Shown: positions 1 through 10,965, counted from the first letter of the stretch. The stretch is DNA of 64,000 nt from Salvia splendens (GCF_004379255.2 NC_056032.1:32647322-32711321), one strand, 5' to 3'. The notes: generated by a model not told the origin, from the letters alone. Translations and numbers: made by a program.

Positions 1-1
1 T

Positions 2-2692
2 AATCCCCAAAAGTGTACCTTTTTGGTAGATTCGGGAAAGTTTCTGGGTTGTTGGGTTTCAAAGGACGGACTCAAGGCAAACCCCTCAAAAGTTCAAATC
101 GTTCAGAACATGGCAATGCCGAAGTCCATACATGACGTGCAAAGGCTAACCGGATGTCTAGCCGCACTGAATCGATTCCTTTCCCAAGCAGCCGAAAAGC
201 AACTGCCGTTCTTCAAGGTGTTGAAAAAGGCACCAAAGTTCGAGTGGGGAGCCGAGCAGAAAAAGGCCTTTGACGAGCTCAAAAGTTATCTAGCCGAGCT
301 TCCTATGCTCTCTGCTCCAGCCGAAGCCGAAGTAATATTCTTATACTTAGCGGCATCGGATCAAACCATCAGCGCGGTGCTTGTACGAGAAGAAGGCCTA
401 AAGCAGCTTCCCATCTACTTTACAAGCCGAGCATTAAGAGGTCCAGAAACAAGGTATCAACCACTGGAAAAGATTGCTCTGGCATTAGTAAATGCAGCAA
501 GGAGACTGCGGCCATACTTCTATGCTCACAAGGTATGCGTCTTAACTGATCTACCACTTCGGCAAGTGTTGACCAAACCAGAAGCATCAGGCAGAATCGC
601 CAAGTGGGCTATAGAGTTGGGAGAGCACACAATTGAATACCTACCTCGGAAAGCCATCAAGGGACAAGCCTTGGCAGATTTTCTTGCAGAAGCAAAGTTC
701 GATCAAGCAATTCCTGTTATTGCCGAACAGAAGAATTCTGCCAATGCCGAACTAGCACAGCCCTTGGAATCCGAAATAGAGCCGCCGGACTGCTGGAGCG
801 GATTCGTAGATGGAGCTTCAAACAAGATGGGAAGTGGAGCTGGTATTTTACTTGTCGCTCCCGACGGACACGAGGTAACCTACTCACTTCGGTTCCTATT
901 CCCCACTACTAATAATGAAGCCGAGTACGAAGCCCTCCTGGCCGGACTCCAGTTAGCGCAAAGTCTGCTCGTCAAATCTCTCAAAGTCCATTGTGATTCA
1001 CAAGTCATAGTAAATCACATGTTGGGTACAAGTGAAGCCCGTGACGAGAGAATGAAGAAGTATTTGGACAAAGCGCAAAGCATCAGCCGAAGTTTCTCCT
1101 ATTTTCGGATAATCCGTATTCCCAGAGCGGAAAATAGCCGAGCAGATACCTTAAGTAAGTTGGCCTCAGATCCGAGCTCCAAGGCGGAAGAATTCATGCA
1201 TCGAAGCATTGATGAAGCCGAGGTACATTCAGTATCCAGCTCGCCGAACTGGATGACGCCGATCTTGCAGTATCTGGATCAAGGACAATTGCCTGAGGAT
1301 AAGAGAGAAGCTCGGAAGATTACGTGCCGAGCACTTCGGTACGAACTTCATGAAGGAGTCCTCTTTAGAAAGTCTTACCTCCAGCCGTTATTGCGGTGCG
1401 TAGGACCAGAAGAGACGGACTACATCCTCAGAGAAGTTCATGAAGGATCGTGCGGTAGCCACATCGGAGCCAGAGCTTTAGCTAAAAAAGTTCTGAGATG
1501 GGGATATTATTGGCCAACCATGGTACAAGAGGCAGTGCAGCTCGTCAAGAAGTGTACGAAGTGCCAAATTCATGCAAATGTCCCAAGGATGCCGCAGACC
1601 GATCTATACACTATGCAAAGCCCTTGGCCTTTCATGCAATGGGGCATAGACATAGTGGGACCACTTCCTCAAGCTCCTCGGCAAATGAAATTCCTTATCG
1701 TTGCCGTGGACTACTTCACGAAGTGGGTGGAGGCTGAACCATTAGCTACGATAACGAGCTCAAAGGCATTGGACTTCGTCTGGAAGAACATAGTGTGCCG
1801 ATTTGGCATACCCCACATCCTCATCTCGGATAATGGGACTCAGTTCACCGACAAGACGTTCAAGAATTGGTGCCAAGAGCTGAACATTCAACAGCGGTTC
1901 ACTTCGGTCTCCCATCCTCAAGCAAACGGACAAACGGAAGTAACGAACCGGATTCTGGTGAAAGGTTTAAAAGCCCGGTTAGAACAAGCCAAAGGACAAT
2001 GGGTAGAAAATCTCCCTCAAGTCCTGTGGTCCTACCGAACTACACCCAAAACCTCCAACGGTGAAACCCCGTATAGTCTGGTGTACGGCACTGAAGCCGT
2101 AATTCCGGTGGAGATCGGCGTACCCAGTCCCCGAACTCTAAATTTCTCCTCAGAAATGAATGACGACGGACTGAGAGCCGAACTAGATCTCGCCGAAGAA
2201 AGAAGAGAATTGGCGTGCATAAAAGCAGCCAAGTATAAGGAGCAAGTAGCCCGGTATTATAACCAAAGGGTGAAAAAGCTTCAATTTCAAGTGGGAGATC
2301 TCGTCTTGAGAAACAACGAAGTAAGCCGAGCAGAAAAGCTGGGCAAACTCGAACCCACATGGGAGGGTCCGTATCGGGCGTCAGAAGTCCTCGGCAAAGG
2401 GTCTTATAAATTGACTCACATGTCAGGAGAACAAGTACCCCCGAACATGGCACGTCTCCAACCTCAAGAAGTTCCACTTGTAAGAGACAAAGTCCGGTCA
2501 GTCTGTCTTGTGTCTAGTTCGGTCATAGGGGTACATGTTTTTATTTGTTTGTTTTTACTTGTACCTTTTACTTGTCGTTTTATGAAAAGTTTAAAGTTTT
2601 TTTCTTTCGTCTTTTTCATTTTTTCTCTATGTGTTTTGTCTCTATGTGCTTGTCGTCTCTTACAAATGGTACCAAGGTATATCGTTCTTTAA
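2..2692 (+). CDS. pol: Tat-lineage gypsy polyprotein, C-terminal part (RT end, RNase H, aRNase H, integrase)
   Basis: The frame is already open at the first base, so the coding region enters from the left. Residue numbers count from base 23. The end of the RT (FLGCWVSKDG) is followed by a Ty3 RNase H at about 100-225 (FLYLAASDQTISAVLV, LTDLPLRQVL). A second RNase H at about 255-380 has its acidic residues in FVDGAS, NNEAEYEAL, HCDSQ and SRADTLSKLA. The integrase has an H-H-C-C zinc region near 473-515 (HEGSCGSHIG, CTKCQ) and a DDE core in WGIDIVGPL (about 540), ISDNGTQF (about 603) and PQANGQTEV (about 632). A GPY-like C-terminal module (WEGPYRASEV) lies near 780. There is no chromodomain. 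The last 60 or so residues are hydrophobic and low complexity. No internal stop is present. It would make and integrate the element's cDNA. Confidence 0.95.
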   Translation, partial: NPQKCTFLVDSGKFLGCWVSKDGLKANPSKVQIVQNMAMPKSIHDVQRLTGCLAALNRFLSQAAEKQLPFFKVLKKAPKFEWGAEQKKAFDELKSYLAELPMLSAPAEAEVIFLYLAASDQTISAVLVREEGLKQLPIYFTSRALRGPETRYQPLEKIALALVNAARRLRPYFYAHKVCVLTDLPLRQVLTKPEASGRIAKWAIELGEHTIEYLPRKAIKGQALADFLAEAKFDQAIPVIAEQKNSANAELAQPLESEIEPPDCWSGFVDGASNKMGSGAGILLVAPDGHEVTYSLRFLFPTTNNEAEYEALLAGLQLAQSLLVKSLKVHCDSQVIVNHMLGTSEARDERMKKYLDKAQSISRSFSYFRIIRIPRAENSRADTLSKLASDPSSKAEEFMHRSIDEAEVHSVSSSPNWMTPILQYLDQGQLPEDKREARKITCRALRYELHEGVLFRKSYLQPLLRCVGPEETDYILREVHEGSCGSHIGARALAKKVLRWGYYWPTMVQEAVQLVKKCTKCQIHANVPRMPQTDLYTMQSPWPFMQWGIDIVGPLPQAPRQMKFLIVAVDYFTKWVEAEPLATITSSKALDFVWKNIVCRFGIPHILISDNGTQFTDKTFKNWCQELNIQQRFTSVSHPQANGQTEVTNRILVKGLKARLEQAKGQWVENLPQVLWSYRTTPKTSNGETPYSLVYGTEAVIPVEIGVPSPRTLNFSSEMNDDGLRAELDLAEERRELACIKAAKYKEQVARYYNQRVKKLQFQVGDLVLRNNEVSRAEKLGKLEPTWEGPYRASEVLGKGSYKLTHMSGEQVPPNMARLQPQEVPLVRDKVRSVCLVSSSVIGVHVFICLFLLVPFTCRFMKSLKFFSFVFFIFSLCVLSLCACRLLQMVPRYIVL

Positions 2693-3123
2693 AGACTGAT
2701 CCCCTTTTTAGATCGATTATTAAAGACTATTGTGAGTCCAAGCTTCTAAGGAGGATATAAGACCACAATTCAGCTTAACAAGCAGTCCGTCTGAAACGAA
2801 CTGCAATAAGCCAACGATTGTGAGTCCAAGCTTCCAAGGAGGATACAAGACCGCAATTCAGCTTAACAAGCACTTCGTCTAAAACGAACTGCAATAAGGG
2901 AAAGTCCGATCCACGCGATAAACCTCGCCGAATTAGGACGACCAAGTTCGGTCAAAGAAGTTTACCTCATAAGACCGGGGACGACCACGTCTAGTCAAAG
3001 AGGTTTACTGCATAAGACCACTTCGGTTAACTGGGAAAGTCCGATCCACGCGATAAAACTCGCCGAATTAGGACAAGGGAAAGTTCGATCCCGGCGACAA
3101 AAATCGCCAAATTAGAACACAAA
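2693..3123 (+). repeat. Non-coding spacer with degenerate direct repeats
   Basis: This lies between pol and the 39-bp array. A block of about 88 bp (GAGTCCAAGCTTC...CTGCAATAAG) occurs twice, near 2731 and 2818. A second word, GGGAAAGTCCGATCC and close variants, recurs near 2898, 3031 and 3073. Diverged copies of the downstream 39-bp unit are also present near 2938-3025. I see no gene here. Confidence 0.75.
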
Positions 3124-3434
3124 GACGAGTCCGGTCAAAGATGTTTATTTCATCAGACCAAAGACGAGTCCGGTCAAAGATGTTTATTTCATCAGACCAA
3201 AGACGAGTCCGGTCAAAGATGTTTATTTCATCAGACCAAAGACGAGTCCGGTCAAAGATGTTTATTTCATCAGACCAAAGACGAGTCCGGTCAAAGATGT
3301 TTATTTCATCAGACCAAAGACGAGTCCGGTCAAAGATGTTTATTTCATCAGACCAAAGACGAGTCCGGTCAAAGAAGTTTACTTCATAAGACCAAGGACC
3401 AAGTTCGGTCAAAGAAGTTTACTTCATAAGACCG
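3124..3434 (+). repeat. 39-bp tandem repeat array, about 8 copies
   Basis: The unit starts GACGAGTCCGGTCAAAG and recurs exactly every 39 bp at 3124, 3163, 3202, 3241, 3280, 3319 and 3358. A more diverged copy follows at 3397. Since 39 is 13 codons, the array is open on both strands and gives false repetitive reading frames (plus 3141-3389, minus 3068-3412). Such minisatellites between pol and the 3' LTR are typical of Tat elements. I do not call it coding. Confidence 0.95.
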
Positions 3435-3574
3435 AGGACAAGTACGATGAAATTTTTTCGCTAAGCTGTAAATACAGTGTTAGAAGCGAAAACAAAATTT
3501 CATTTTTCAAATCTTGTTCGGCATACAACTCAGCTACCATACAAAATGGCGTTACGCTATTACAAAGGACTATT

Positions 3575-4363
3575 CTACTGTCCAGGGTTGCTGAAGTTAA
3601 GCCACCTATCTGCAAAATCCTCTGGAAGCCGAGTTCGGTTGTTCCGAGCAGATGAAGAATAAGCAGGTCGACGAGATGCTATCCTCGACCCAACGCCTCT
3701 TCCCCGAGCCCGAGAAGTCCTAACACCTCGGCGATGAAGAGTCTCTGCAATAATCATCTGCTGATCTTGCTCGCTCATAGTCACAACTCCTCGGCGAATT
3801 TCAGTCCGTCCCTGTCTTGACGATTCCGGTTGCTCCTGAGCCCGTTCTCGTCTTGACGTTTCCGGCTGTTCCGGAGTTCGTTGTTGACTGGAAGTAGGAT
3901 TTTGAACAAGGGAACCAGAGGCTTGATCTGGAGTGCGAGCATCTGTTGGCACGACATGCCGAAGGAATCTTTCTATGGAGGGGCGCCGAGAAAGAACAAT
4001 GTCGTACCGAGAAGCCCAGCGCCGTAATGATTTCACAACTTGTTGGCAAGCCGAGCTCTCCAGCGCATTGTTCCTCCGGAGTACATGATATTCCTCCCAC
4101 AGTTCGTCAACTCGACTCTGAACATCTGATATGGTCAAGCCCCCGCGCACACGGATGTAATCCTCGTACGCAGTCCTCTCAGCAATGGTCGTATTCAGCT
4201 CGGCCTCCAGATCCTTCTTATCGGACTCTAAGTCCTTATTATCGGCCTCCAGCTTCACTAAACGAGCCAGAAGCTCATCATTCTTCGTCTGATCGGCTAT
4301 AGCTCTTTTCTCAGCTTCGTCTAAAGCCGAAGAGTACAGCCGTTTCCAGTGAAGTATCTCCAT
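3575..4363 (-). CDS. Antisense reading frame of the Tat element: coiled-coil, Arg/Gln/Ser-rich protein
   Basis: This 262-codon frame runs opposite to pol. Residues about 10-110 form heptad-rich coiled coil (KLEADNKDLESDKKDLEAEL). The rest is polar and basic, with SRRERAQEQPESSRQGR and a late Arg-rich stretch RRGVRTSRARGRGVGSR. The ATG follows directly after a possible splice acceptor (CTCAAG before GAGATGGAG). It could therefore be a last exon of the antisense gene to its right rather than a separate gene. One candidate donor inside that gene is GAG/GTAGCT near 4628. No known domain is recognised. Confidence 0.55.
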   Translation of the reverse strand: MEILHWKRLYSSALDEAEKRAIADQTKNDELLARLVKLEADNKDLESDKKDLEAELNTTIAERTAYEDYIRVRGGLTISDVQSRVDELWEEYHVLRRNNALESSACQQVVKSLRRWASRYDIVLSRRPSIERFLRHVVPTDARTPDQASGSLVQNPTSSQQRTPEQPETSRRERAQEQPESSRQGRTEIRRGVVTMSEQDQQMIIAETLHRRGVRTSRARGRGVGSRIASRRPAYSSSARNNRTRLPEDFADRWLNFSNPGQ

Positions 4364-4565
4364 CTCCTTGAGTACAAAGCAGCTATATTAGTTCGGCAGC
4401 TGTACCGAGCAGATAGTAAAATACAACAGGAGTAAAGGCGAGTACGAAAAGCTATACGAAGACAAGTGTAGAGAATTTTTCATTCACAAGGAAAAATTTT
4501 TACACTAGGAGGGCTTCAAGGCCATTTTACAAAGAAGAAACTAGACTAAGAGAAGGGAGACGAAA

Positions 4566-6423
4566 TCATACTCCGCCAGCTTCGTCTCCGGCTCCTCGCT
4601 CTGGTTCAGCTTCTTTCTCCTGAGCTACCTCGGCCTCGGCCTCGCATCCTGCCGGCCTCGCCTCCGCCTCCTGATCGGCTTCCTCCTCTGGATGCCCGGC
4701 CCGCTCGACTTCGGCCTCCGGCTCCAGCGGCTCGGCCTCACCCTCTCCGTTGTAAGTCGAAGCGGGTGAAACAGGTCCCACGGAGGCAAAGATAGCCTCC
4801 AGGTTCTCGTCCCGATCAGCTCGACAACTCCGGACTCGGTCTGCAGAAAGCAGGACCGAGGATGAAGCGAGCTCCTCAAGGAGCGGCAGATTCTGAAGCC
4901 GAGCTGCTATCTCTCGGCTGTACAGAGGCAGCACGACGTCGGCCCCCTGCTCGCCCTTATCGGCAATTAGCCTTACCAGACTACCGACAAAGGCCGAAAA
5001 CTGGCTGCTCAAAAAGAGTCTCTCCGTGTAGGCACGGAGACCCTCTCCTTGGGCAACCACGGCGGCAGCATCCCTCTGTTTCGTCTGCTCTCGCTGGATG
5101 ACGAGCTGGTTTTTGGCAAACTGAGCTTCATCCTGGGCCGAAATCCTAGCAGCCCTGGCTTTCTCAAAGTTTGCCTCAGCCTGCTCGGCCCGGTGACAAG
5201 CAGCCGCCAATTTCCTCTGCATCTCGGCATAGTCGTTGGACGCTTTGGAGAGTTCGACGGCGACGAGCTTGGAGAGCATATCATTCCTCTGAAAATGGAT
5301 AAGGAAAAAAGTTAACAGAGGGCACCAAAAATACAGGACAGAAGCCAAGCCAAGGAATCAAGAAGACAATTCACCTCGGCGAAGTCCGTGGGCCATAGAA
5401 ATGGCTCACAGATATGCTCCGAAGGAGGCGCCAAGACCATGTCTTTCTCTGGCGCTCTCGGGGGCTTCTGGGTCTTCCCCTTCCTACTTGCCGAAGTCGA
5501 CTCCGGCTTCTTTGGACCCGAAGAGGTCTTTTGCCTCTTCGGATTCTTCTCGGCATCAGGCGCCGAGCTGGTAGCCTTCTCTCTCTCCGGCTCCACAAGC
5601 TCGGAGGACTTTCTGATAGCCTTATTCAACATGAACACTGCCAAAAAGCAAGAAAGCAAAGTCAGATTTTCTTCGTTAAAGCAGTAGAGCATAAAGATAA
5701 AGAGAAATCCTCACCCTCGGCCTCTTCGTCCGAAGACGAGATGTCGAACACGACGTCGCCCTTGACGAGCTCAGACTCCGTGTATTGTTTCCTAACTATG
5801 GGAATCTTGTTGAGCTCGCCATCGAGCTCGTCCAACGGTTCAGGCCGAGGGTGACGGATAACGGACTCCGGCCCTCTCCAGGGAAAACTAGGAGCCGCGG
5901 TCCTATCATAGTAGAAGAAGCGATTTTGCCACTTCGGCCACTTCGTTTTACAAAAGGCCCTAAAGGGCTGTAAAGGGATCAAGTAAAACCAAGACCCCTT
6001 CCTCTTAAATTGAAAGAATTTAAGGATCGCCTTCAAAGACAAATCCCTTCCTAACCTACGGAGTTCGGCAGCGAAGGCCGACAAGTGCCTCCAAGAGTTC
6101 GGAGTCACCTGGCCTAAAGGAAGCTGAAAAAAATCTAGTAAATCTATAAAGGCAGAAGGGAGGGGGAAACGAAGCCCGCATTCTAAGCAGGCCTCGTACA
6201 CGGTGACGTAACCCTCCGGCGGGGAGTCAGCCCTGTGATCACCGTCAGGTACCACCGCCTTCCCCCCAGGAAAAGAGTATTTTTCGTAAAGGGATATCAC
6301 AGTATCCTTACTCAAGATACTGTGAAAATACTCTACGGTCTTCTCCCCGGATTCTTTCCGGCTAGAAGACCCCTTACCCCCTTTCCTAACGCTACCCGAC
6401 TCCGAAGAAGAAGAAGAAGACAT
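4566..6423 (-). CDS. Antisense accessory gene of the Tat element, spliced, gypsy-type transposon domain plus coiled coil
   Basis: Three exons join in frame on the minus strand: 6423-5715, 5637-5375 and 5288-4566. The introns have GT-AG ends (GTGAGG...TTGGCAG; GTGAAT...TTTTCAG) and phases 1 and 0. The product is about 564 aa. It starts MSSSSSSESGSVRKGG; an in-frame ATG at 6531 is less likely. Exon 1 carries the region seen in plant putative gypsy-type transposon proteins (PF04195-like): PPEGYVTVYEACLECGLRFP, then PNSWRHLSAF. Exon 2 is basic and Pro/Ser-rich. Exon 3 is coiled coil (SNDYAEMQRKLAAACHRAEQ) ending in an acidic Glu/Ala tail. Antisense extra frames are known in Tat elements, but their function is unknown. 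The start is inferred from position. Confidence 0.7.
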
Positions 6424-6531
6424 TTTTCTTACTTTTTGAAGGTGAAGATAGTCTGAAAAAATTCTTGAAAGCGGAGAGAGAATTTTCGCAAGAAAGAGAG
6501 TATAGAAGACGCAACAGCAAAAGTGCTTCAA

Positions 6532-6744
6532 TGATGAAGAAAGAGCGTATTTATCAGATACGGGAAAGATTTCGAAATCGTTGCGCCGTTTCGAATCCCA
6601 CCTTTTCAGGAATCAACGGCCGGATTTTACTGTCGCATTTAATGCAGGCATGCGCTAGGCACGTCCCCTGACGTCAGCCTCCCCCTTACCGTTATCCAGA
6701 ATGCCGAAGTGACTCACCTCGCCGAAGTGATCCACTTCGCTTTT
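6532..6744. other. Gap before the polypurine tract
   Basis: This is the upstream side of the antisense gene, so it should hold that gene's promoter. A short inverted motif (CGCCGAAGTGATCCACTTCG) lies near 6720-6740. Nothing else is recognised. Confidence 0.5.
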
Positions 6745-6756
6745 CGGGGGGGGTAG
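6745..6756 (+). other. Polypurine tract
   Basis: CGGGGGGGGTAG ends directly at the TGATGG start of the 3' LTR. This is the position expected for the plus-strand DNA primer of an LTR retrotransposon. Confidence 0.85.
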
Positions 6757-7353
6757 TGATGGGGTACGAACTAAACCCTAATGGCAAGCCCAATAACAGT
6801 GACGGCCCATCAGCCCAGAGCCCAAGAAAGAGTATCTGTTCGGCACGACCAAAGAGTTCGGCACGACCAAAGAGTTCGGACTCAGCCTACAGCTCGGTAA
6901 AAGCCGACCAGTCAAGCTCTCCTCTCAGATCGGCAAGAGTTGATCGGTAAAGTCCAGCAGTTCGGTCTCAGCATTCGACCGAACTAGGAGTTAGTGGACT
7001 CATGAAAGGCCTCCACGACCTCCACTATACCCACGATCTATTTAGTGGTATGAAGCAGTTATTGAGCAGTTATTGCTCACCCACGATCTTGTTAGTGGGG
7101 CTGCAAACCACGATCCTAGTTCAATGTATAAATAGAACTTAGATCAGATAGAAAAGGGTTAAGCTCTCTAGAGATAAAATAGCATATAGCAAGTCTGTGT
7201 TGTAAGCTGTATTTTCGCAGATCAAGCAATACAAACCTGCCCTCATTTCTCCCCGTGGACGTAGATTTACCTCAGTAAATCGAACCACGTAAATTCATTG
7301 TGTCATAATTCTCTACCAGCATTTACTAACATCAATAATTCGCGGAACCATCA
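6757..7353 (+). repeat. 3' LTR of the Tat element, 597 bp
   Basis: It begins TGATGGGG directly after the polypurine tract and ends CCATCA, giving the usual TG...CA ends and the short inverted repeat TGATGG/CCATCA. Internally it repeats GTTCGGCACGACCAAAGA. The LTR promoter sits near 7127. The base after the end is G (GTGAA), a candidate 5-bp target duplication; its partner is outside the window. Confidence 0.88.
7127..7134 (+). promoter_or_regulatory. LTR TATA box
   Basis: TATAAATA lies about 370 bp into the LTR. Transcription would start some 30 bp downstream and give a short R-U5 part before CCATCA. Confidence 0.6.
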
Positions 7354-7576
7354 GTGAACACTTAAGTATTTTTTTTATTACTACACATGCATTTAACCCA
7401 ATAAAATTGAAAAAGAAAAGACCTTTAAAACAAGATGATGCAACATTACTCCGATGATTCAAGTAGTACATGTATTTGTGTAATACTCTAATTTCTTTTT
7501 TTGGACTGTAACATAGAAATAGTTCATGAAGTATTTATTTATGAACTTATTTTGGCTGCAGTTTGATTGAAGCCAC

Positions 7577-7752
7577 CTAGGGAGTTATGTGCACAAGTAA
7601 GCAAAGTCCTTGCAAACTTTATTCGCAAAATTTCTAAGCTCTTTGTCCCCTTTGCACTGAGTCCGCACTCTCATTGTTTCTCCCTTTCGCCAAAGTAGGT
7701 CTCCATATGGCGCATCACATACACCCTTGTATCCGTGTAGCCTTTATTGTTC
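7577..7752 (-). pseudogene. Ulp1-like (C48) protease C-terminal relic
   Basis: The minus strand reads VYVMRHMETYFGEREKQ, then an in-frame TGA, then ECGLSAKGTKSLEI and FARTLLTCAHN. RHMETY after the catalytic Cys-Gly is a hallmark of the transposon-carried Ulp1 proteases of plants. Here the expected Asp-Cys-Gly reads Asp-Thr-Arg, so the nucleophile is gone. The stop sits where the family has Trp (TGG to TGA). Confidence 0.65.
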
Positions 7753-8284
7753 CTAGTCGCCATTTTTGGAACCTTGCACTTGGCAAGTGCATCTGCCAAG
7801 AATTTTTTCTACATTTACAAAAAAAAGGTGGGTAAGAACTCAAAATAATGTAACTTATAAAGAATATAATGCAACGTTACATAAGACAAAAATCACAAAA
7901 GGTGCATTACATACCAGCATGGAGGGTGTTTTCCCGTATTTTGCATTGAAGGAGCCGTGAGATTCAGCGAAGGTATGGTCAATGATGCTCATTTTACCAT
8001 CGGGCAGATCGAAACATACCACGTATTGTTGGCTGGTACCCAAAATTGGGAAGAAAAACAACACAATCAAAGGTACATTACATGTCACATTATATTGCAC
8101 ATTATAAATGAAGATCATATACATTATTCTAATATCACTCACCATGTCATAGTTCACCCATTGAAAGCTATCTGTACCCAGTAATCTAATGTAATGCATA
8201 CTACTTGATAAATAATGTACAAAAGTAAGCAAATAATGCACAAATAAATAAAACATCCACTTAATTCTAAGAATTCTGTAAAAT

Positions 8285-8912
8285 CAATTGATATAGCCTA
8301 TCACAAACACATAATGGACACCACTGCTTACTGCTTACAGTAATGTACAACTACTCCATTCATACAAATGGCAAATGCAAGAGATTGCTCAATAATGTAC
8401 AACAACAAATAAATAATACACAAAATCAAGGGAACTAATCGGTGTAGCTTAAAACAAAAACAAGATATACACCACTGCTTACAGTAATGTACAACTACTC
8501 CATTCATACAAATGACAAATGTAAGAGATTAATCAATAATATACAACAACAAGCAAATAAAGCACAAATTCAAGGGAACCAATCGATGTAGCTTAAAACA
8601 AAATCATAATATACACCACAGCCTACAATAATGAACAACTTTTCGATGAATACAAATGGCAAATGCAAGAGATTGGTCAATAATGTACAACAAGAAGTAA
8701 ATAATGCACAAATCCAAGGGAACCAATCGATGTAGTTTAAAACAAAATCATCATATACACCACAGCCTACAATAATGAACAATTTCTCGATGACTACAAA
8801 TGGAAAATGCAAGAGAATGGAAAATAATGTACAACAACAAGAAAATAATGCACAAATGCAGGAGAACCACTCGATGTAGCTTAAAACAAAATCATCATAT
8901 ACAAAATCGACC
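8285..8912. repeat. About 144-bp tandem repeat, 4 copies, rich in TAATGCAC-type words
   Basis: The landmark GATGTAGCTTAAAACAAAA (or a close variant) recurs near 8441, 8585, 8731 and 8873. Each unit holds AATAATGTACAACAA and AAATAATGCACAAAT. The array sits in the same relative place as the TAATGYAC field of the element at 25426-28991. Confidence 0.85.
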
Positions 8913-9840
8913 ATCACACAGTTGTAAAGCCGTAATTGACTACAATGAATCAACAATGGACAAAACCCTAACAAAAATGACCACGATTTCAGGATTTACG
9001 GAGAAATGAACTCAACGTTTGTGAAAATCAAGAAAAAAACAACCGAATCGTTTGTGAAATTCGGCGATTCAAAGTGTATATTAATCACAAATTGGAACTT
9101 TTAAAACCTACCTTCTTGTGGACTGGAAAAAGACCGTCGCGCGCGAAGGGATTTAGGCTTCAACTGTGACACGGCGGCGGAACGTTGATTTCACGGCGAA
9201 ATCGAAGCTACGGTTGTAGTGGGGTTGATTTGAGTAGCGGCTAGGGTTTAGGAATGGTTGGGAATGAGAGGAGACGATGTTTGATTGTGGGTTGAGGATT
9301 TGCTTGAATAAATATGCAAATTTGCTATATGGGTCTTCATCTACCAAAATAAGTCCTTAAGTATAGAAATACAGACTATATCTATACCGTCGGATCTGGA
9401 GATTAATGGCTAAGATTTGGAGTGACTCCTAGTTTTTTATGAGTCATAATAAGACCGATCTGTGTCATGTGCGGGGTAATTTATGAATCAAAAATATTAG
9501 GAACCGTCGTTCCGTTTTTTAGGCGCTGATTAATTGGGATTTGGGAGTAATTACTGTACACGCTTAAGTTGGTGCTTGGATTCCCACGCCATTCAATTTC
9601 ACTCTCATTAAACAAAAACTCTCCAATTTCCCTCAAATCTTCTTCTTCTACCGCCAAATCAACAAAAAATCCTCCAACAAAAAATCGTCGCGGCTCAAAA
9701 TCGACGTTTCATCCAAAAATTCGTCGTCTCCTCCACAAATTCGTCGTCTCCTCCACAAAAACGTCGCCTCTTCCAGAAAATCGTTTCCTCTACAAAAACC
9801 CTATTCCTACTCCAGAAAATCGACGAAGAAGGGGAACCAA

Positions 9841-10040
9841 ATGCCTAATTCAACAATGGTCAGCACTCGAGCAACTGGATTTGCTAGTCATGACGGAAAA
9901 AGGTTAGTAAGTTTTTGTTACCCTTGACTTAAATTTGACAAATCAGGCCAAACTTTAACTTCAGTTCGTTGTTCGACACGTAGTGTATCAGAGAACGAAC
10001 GCGAAGAAGAAGATACCGCGGATCCCAAAAGCACCGAAAG
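9841..10040 (+). pseudogene. Putative leader exons of the element's left gene
   Basis: An ATG at 9841 opens a short exon ending at a GT donor at 9903 (AAAAAG/GTTAGT). A later segment ends at GAAAG/GTAAGT (10040). With an acceptor at ACGTAG (9990) the second exon reads SVSENEREEEDTADPKST. Upstream, TCGTCGTCTCCTCCACAAA is repeated. No domain is recognised. The exon model is a guess from splice signals only. Confidence 0.35.
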
Positions 10041-10965
10041 GTAAGTCGATTTCACATTCTGGGATTTGGATGCATGTAGTTTTGTTTCGATTTTGGAACT
10101 TTGGTATTTAATTGTGGTTTTTTATTTCATAAGCAAAAGGCCAAACTTCCACAAAACCCTCAACTGAAGTGATTCCTGCTAGCCATGACATAAATCAAGG
10201 CTAAAGTTATATATTTGAACACTGTTGTGTATGAGAATTATGTAATTTGTAATGGTGCAGTGACAATGTGGAACCCAGGGCCAGCTTATTTTGCACGATG
10301 TGTGACCATATATTTCCATGACCCAAATATTCGTTTAGTATGACCCAAAAGCATAGCTGATGGTTTTTTGTTATTGTTAATGTATTCTCCGGTCGTATGA
10401 CCTAAGGCCAGCTTATTATGGTCCAAGTTAACCATATGTTTCATGACTCGAATATTCGTTTAGTATGACCCAAAAGTCGTTGTTGATATTTTTCGTTATT
10501 GTTAGAGTATGCTTTGTTCGTATGACCCAGTTCCAGCTTGTTATGACCCGATTTAACCATATGTTTCCATGACTCAAATATTCGATTAGTATGACCCAAA
10601 AGTATATTTTATATTTGTGGTTATTGTTAGTGTATTCTTCGGTCGTACTAATATTTGGAACCCATGACCAGCTTATCTGATATATTTCATATAATTGCTC
10701 TTTTAGTTTGATGTTTGATACCATTATCCAAAGTATTCGGTTCGACAAACATAGTGAATTGCAGGGTGGTCTCGCAAGAAGAATCGGTGTGAAACAAGGA
10801 ACAGAACTAACATAAATGAATTACAAAATTGTGTTGTTACACCACATGCTGGAGTAAACAAGGTAATTCTTGTGTAATAATTCTTTACGTTTATTGATTA
10901 ATGCTATAAATAGGGTTCTATAATGGTATTATCGTACGATATGTAGAAATTATTATTGCAGATCT

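Larger units (their letters stand above)
1..7353 (+). mobile_element. Ty3/gypsy LTR retrotransposon, Tat lineage, 3' portion
   Basis: The parts seen in order are: RT C-terminus, Ty3-type RNase H, a second (archaeal-like) RNase H, integrase, a spacer with tandem repeats, an antisense accessory gene, a polypurine tract and the 3' LTR. A second RNase H before the integrase, a long spacer of tandem repeats and an extra antisense open reading frame are family traits of the Tat (Ogre/Grande/Retand-like) lineage. The 5' LTR, primer binding site, gag, protease and RT active site lie left of the window. The pol frame is open throughout the visible part, so the insertion may be fairly young. Confidence 0.93.
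7354..9350. mobile_element. Degraded element of the TAATGCAC family, left end lost
   Basis: It contains a Ulp1-like relic on the minus strand, a field of TAATGCAC/TAATGTAC words and a tandem array. The right part matches the right part of the element at 25426-28991 in order and wording. Both have AACCCTAACAAAAA, then a GC-rich stretch, then GGCGGCTAGGGTTTAG and GGAGACRAT-type words. Both are therefore one family in one orientation. The right boundary near 9350 is approximate. The left side abuts the LTR. Confidence 0.6.

Noticed and set aside
3068..3412. Repetitive protein genes on both strands of the 39-bp array
   Set aside because: They exist only because the unit length is a multiple of three; there is no start context or domain.
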